Assembly (NCBI RefSeq): GCF_000715075.1
Contig: NC_134102.1
Coordinates: forward strand, 103,655,501 to 103,719,500
Direction of reading: 5' to 3'
Length of the DNA: 64,000 nucleotides
DNA from: Nicotiana tabacum
Lineage: Eukaryota; Streptophyta; Magnoliopsida; Solanales; Solanaceae
Shown piece after piece: positions 60,725 through 64,000 of the stretch. The position numbers and the translations under genes are program-made. Position 1 is the stretch's first letter, and each line of letters starts with the position of its first letter. The notes below the pieces were generated by a model, which saw only the letters and a program-made list of their open reading frames with translations, made no database searches and was not told where the DNA came from.

Positions 60725-60906
60725 GAAGGGGAGTGTTGGCGTAACTGATAAAGTTGTTGTCATTTGATCAAGAGGTCACGGATTCAAGTTGTGGAGACAG
60801 CTTCTTGCAAAAATGCAAGGTAAGACTGCGTATAATAGACCTTTGTGGTCCAGCCCTTCCCCGGACCCCGCGCATTGCGGGAGCTTAGTGCATCAGGCTG
60901 CCCTTT
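60725..60906 (+). mobile_element. TS/SolS-type SINE with 19-bp target duplication
   Basis: Same family as 29511-29691, with A-box-like GCGTAACTGATAAAGTTG, a decayed B box (GATTCAAGTTG) and the CCTTCCCCGGACCCCGCGCA body. Flanks are TAGTGTAATGTTTCTATAT (60706-60724) and TAGTGTAATGTCTCTGTAT (60907-60925), with two mismatches. Confidence 0.92.
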
Positions 60907-61001
60907 TAGTGTAATGTCTCTGTATACGGTTATAAAACTTAATTCTCATGCACTTTATGGTGCAAGTTTTCATACTATTCTTTTACCCTCTGACAAGCTA
61001 A

Positions 61002-61286
61002 GGGGCTGTTTGCCCATACAAATTTTTTCACTTTTTTTTTAAATCAACGTTTGGCAATGAAATTTTCAGTTTTCACTTGAAGATGAATTTCGAAATTTTT
61101 CGAAAATTTAAAAAACTCCAAAAGGTTGTTTTTCAAAATTCACTTCAAATCATTCATAAAAATTTTAAAACAGTTCAAAATTGTATTCATGTTCAAACAC
61201 AACTCTAGCTTTCAAGTATTATTTTCACTTGATTTTTTTTTTAATTTTTTTTCGGAATTTTACAATTCGTATGTCCAAACGCCCAC
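61002..61286. mobile_element. MITE (TTTGSCCATACAAATTTT family), flanked by CTAA
   Basis: GGGGCTGTTTGCCCATACAA faces TTCGTATGTCCAAACGCCCA, an imperfect ~25-bp inverted repeat. CTAA on both sides (60998-61001 and 61286-61289) allows a TAA duplication. It has a non-coding interior rich in GAAATTTTTCGAAAA. Confidence 0.75.
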
Positions 61287-61302
61287 TAAATATAGAGCTT
61301 AT

Positions 61303-61784
61303 TGTCACGTCCTTAGTCGTTAACTAAGTACATGTACGACCCTTGACAATTTGCTCACGTTCTTGCTATGCCAAGTCAGCCTTATTACACTCAAGATCGC
61401 TAAGAGAATGGTAGAAAGAACACAAGAGAATTGTTAAAGGAAGCTTTGTATTAGAGAGAACTTGAATTGTTTGCTTGGTGAAATACAAATGAACAGCCCC
61501 CTTTATATACTAGTCTTCTAGGGGCTAGTATGTAAATATTAATTGTTACACAAGTCATTAATATTTACAAGATAAGGGCTTTCTCTAGAATTCTCTACAA
61601 GCCTAGAAGATTCCAATGATTTTCCTAGCAAATCCATAGGGATCTAGGGTCTTCCAAAGGAAATGTCCATACTTCTCTAGAATCTTCTCACAAATGCAAG
61701 CCTTCCTCCTATGTAAGCTTCCACGTGGCATTAATATATGCCAAATAGCGCCTATGTGGCATGATGACATGGCGAGTCATCACA
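61303..61784 (-). repeat. 3' LTR (482 bp) of a chromovirus
   Basis: Ends are TGTCACGTCC at 61303 and TCATCACA at 61784. A PPT abuts it (61785-61797, minus strand AGGTGGGGGAGAG). It lies 17 bp from the MITE. Confidence 0.8.
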
Positions 61785-64000
61785 CTCTCCCCCACCTAAT
61801 GTTGCAACGACCGCGGCGCAATTTTGCTGCATAAACTCTCGGATTTTATCTTTGAATTGCCATAAATCTTTATATCGTTCTCATGTGGCCTCCTTCGGTG
61901 ATTGCCCATTCCAATGGACGAGGGACATAGCGGTGAATTTTTGCCCTTGTTTTCGCCTGGCCTGGTAATCCATGATAGCCTCAATCTCCCTATCATGCGA
62001 TGAGGTGATAGTCATAGGCGCTCGACTTGATTGGCCCCTACTCGGATCATCCTTATCCTCATGATATGGCTTAAGCATGCTGGCATGGAAGACTGGGTAG
62101 ATCTTAAGATACGATGGCATGTCAAGCTTGTATGAGATCTTGCCTACCTTGGCGACTATCTTAAATGGCCCCTCATACTTGCAAATCAGATTCTGATGCA
62201 TGCCCCGTAGTGCGTTAAACTGTCTTGGGTTAAACTTCACCATGACCATGTCCCCAACTCTATAGTCCGTGGGACGCCGTTTACGATCTGCAAACTTCTT
62301 CATCTTCTTAGTTGCCTTATCTAAGTAGGACTTAGCAGTGTCAAGCTGCTCCTCCCATCCTTTGGCCATATGATAAGCCCCCAAACTCTTTCCTTCGAAC
62401 ACGGATGGTAATGAATGTGGAGTTTGTGGCTGTTGGCATGTGGCTAGCTCAAATGGTGTCCACCCCGTGGACTCGCTATAGAGCAAGTTATAAGAGAATT
62501 GGGCGATGTCTATGAGCCTTGCCTAATCTTTCTGATACGCGCTTACATAATGCCGCAAGTAGTATTCTAGTAAGGCATTGATCCGTTCCATTTGTCCATC
62601 TGTCTGTGGGTGGAAACTAGTGGAAAAGTGCAGTTCCGTGCCAAGTATGTTGAATAATTCTCTCTAAAATTTCCCAGTAAAACGGGGGTCTCGATCACTG
62701 ATAATATGCCTTGGTAAGCCCCAATACTTCACCATATTCTTAAAGAATAGCTTGGCGGCTTCCTTGGCAGTGCAACCTGGTGAGGCGGGCATGAAGGTGG
62801 CATATTTGGAAAATCTATCCACGACCACTATAATAGTACCATAACTGTTAGACTTCGGTAGGCAAGTGATAAAGTCCATAGTCACGCTCTCCCATAGACG
62901 CTCGCAACTGGTAGTGGCTCCAAAAGTCCTCCGGGTTTTTGTTGCTCAACCTTGTCCTGTTGACAGACAAGACAAGTCTGCACATAACACTCTATGTCAT
63001 CTCGCATGCGTGGCCAATAGTAGACTGACTCAACCAAGGCCCTAGTGCGACGTTGGCCTAGATGACCAGCCCACATTGTGTCATGACTCTCCCTTATGAT
63101 CCGCCGTCTAATGTCTCCGAACTTAGGCACGTAGACATGCCGACATGTGGTAAGCAGTAGACCGTCTTCGACCCAAAAACGTCTCGTATTGCCCTGGTTG
63201 GCTAACTCAATAAGTTGTTTGGCTGCTAGATCATGCTACACGCCTTATTTTATAGCCTCATGAATGTCCTATCTTGTTGAAGTGATTACAACAAGCTCGG
63301 CTTTCTGGCTCAAGGCATCGGCTACAACGTTACCTTTGTCCGGCTTATACTCCAGTGCAAAATCAAATTCGGCCAAGAAATCCTGCCATCTAGCCTGTTT
63401 TGGTGTGAGCTTCTTCTGCGTCTGAAAGTAGCTAGTAGCTACATTGTCGGTCTTGACCACGAACCTCGACCCGAGCAAATAATCTCGCTATGTACGAAGG
63501 CAATGCACAATGGCGGTCATCTCCTTCTCTTGCACTGTGTAACGCCGCTCTGTCTCATTTAACTTGCGGCTCTCAAATGCTATGGGATGCTTATCCTGCA
63601 TCAAGACACCCCCAATGGAAAAATCTGAGGCATCAGTATGCACCTCAAATGTCTTGGCAAAGTCAGGTAATGCCAAGACTGGCTCCTCTGTTACAGCTTC
63701 CTTGAGGTCTTCAAACGCCCTTTGACAATGCTCCGTCCAAGCCCATGGCTTGTTCTTCTTTAGAAACTCAGTCAATTATGCGGCCTTTGCTGAGTAGCCA
63801 CAGATGAACCGACAATAGTAGTTAACAAGGCCAAGGAAGGATCTCAACTCAGTTGCCTTTATAAGTGCCTCCCACTCCTGGATAGCACGTACCTTAGCCT
63901 CGTCCATGCGTAGCTCGCCATTGCTAATAACATGGCCTAAGAAGTGCACCTTTGATTGTGCAAACTCATATTTCTCCCTCTTGATGTATAGATCGTTCTC
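61785..64000 (-). pseudogene. Chromovirus pol: RT end, RNase H, integrase and chromodomain, with many stops
   Basis: Reading left from the window edge: RT C-terminus ([26 protein letters not shown]), RNase H (VLALPDFAKTFEVHTDASDF, SIGGVLMQ, EMTAIVHCL), the integrase H2C2 zinc site (61-85 residues of 62882-63130: HDTMWAGHLG..CYVQTCLVCQQ), the core with MDFI and ISDRDPRF Asp residues and [10 protein letters not shown], then KYEGPFKIVAKVGKISYKLD and a chromodomain-like end (LVHWNGQSPKEAT). Stops include three at Trp positions: 61881-61883 (TGA), 62523-62525 (TAG) and 62664-62666 (TAG), plus others near 63235-63250 and 63773. It is not functional. The 5' part lies beyond the window. Confidence 0.9.

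Overview
This is a nuclear intergenic window from a flowering plant, most likely Solanaceae and plausibly Nicotiana. The grounds are TS/SolS-type tRNA-derived SINEs, long gypsy LTRs with TGTCACGACCC ends, a Tat/Ogre element with a satellite-like array, and two intact-looking plant genes with introns. Nothing looks bacterial or viral: no operons, rRNA, tRNA genes or CRISPR.

Layout. 1-7340: two related Ty3/gypsy elements in opposite orientation. The gag start and 5' LTR of a minus-strand element abut a broken integrase and 3' LTR of a plus-strand element. 7341-10841: repeat debris with the 3' end of a Copia element and one unidentified ORF. 10842-23681: a decayed gag-like gene with three ~80-bp introns, split by a 10.2-kb minus-strand gypsy derivative (13290-23468) that has two LTRs, a PBS and a PPT but no recognisable coding sequence. 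23693-27690: a 20-codon RNase H scrap, a Copia LTR end with PBS, a duplicated leader, and a 3.0-kb solo LTR inside a 45-48 bp minisatellite. 28829-29118: a broken Ole e 1-like gene fragment. 29511-29691: a SINE. 30051-41956: a complete 11.9-kb Tat/Ogre-type element (target duplication CATAA) that is mostly non-coding and carries a 2.2-kb alternating tandem array. 42801-45555: another solo LTR. 45556-52300: MITE-like elements, a 1.2-kb foldback, short tandem arrays and a hAT-like element with a possible captured gene fragment.

The genic island is 52.4-60.5 kb. It holds a plus-strand PLASTID MOVEMENT IMPAIRED1-RELATED (PMIR) gene with two homopolymer frameshifts, and a convergent minus-strand WRKY gene with the variant WRKYGKK heptad; I could join all three WRKY exons in frame. 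A second SINE, a MITE and a decayed chromovirus close the window.

The two host genes show no sign of working together. The main story is layered transposition, datable from target duplications and LTR differences. I found no clearly new biological system. The best leads are the intron-bearing gag-like gene, the alternating tandem array, the 1.2-kb foldback, hairpin modules shared between LTRs, and the gene fragment in the hAT-like element.
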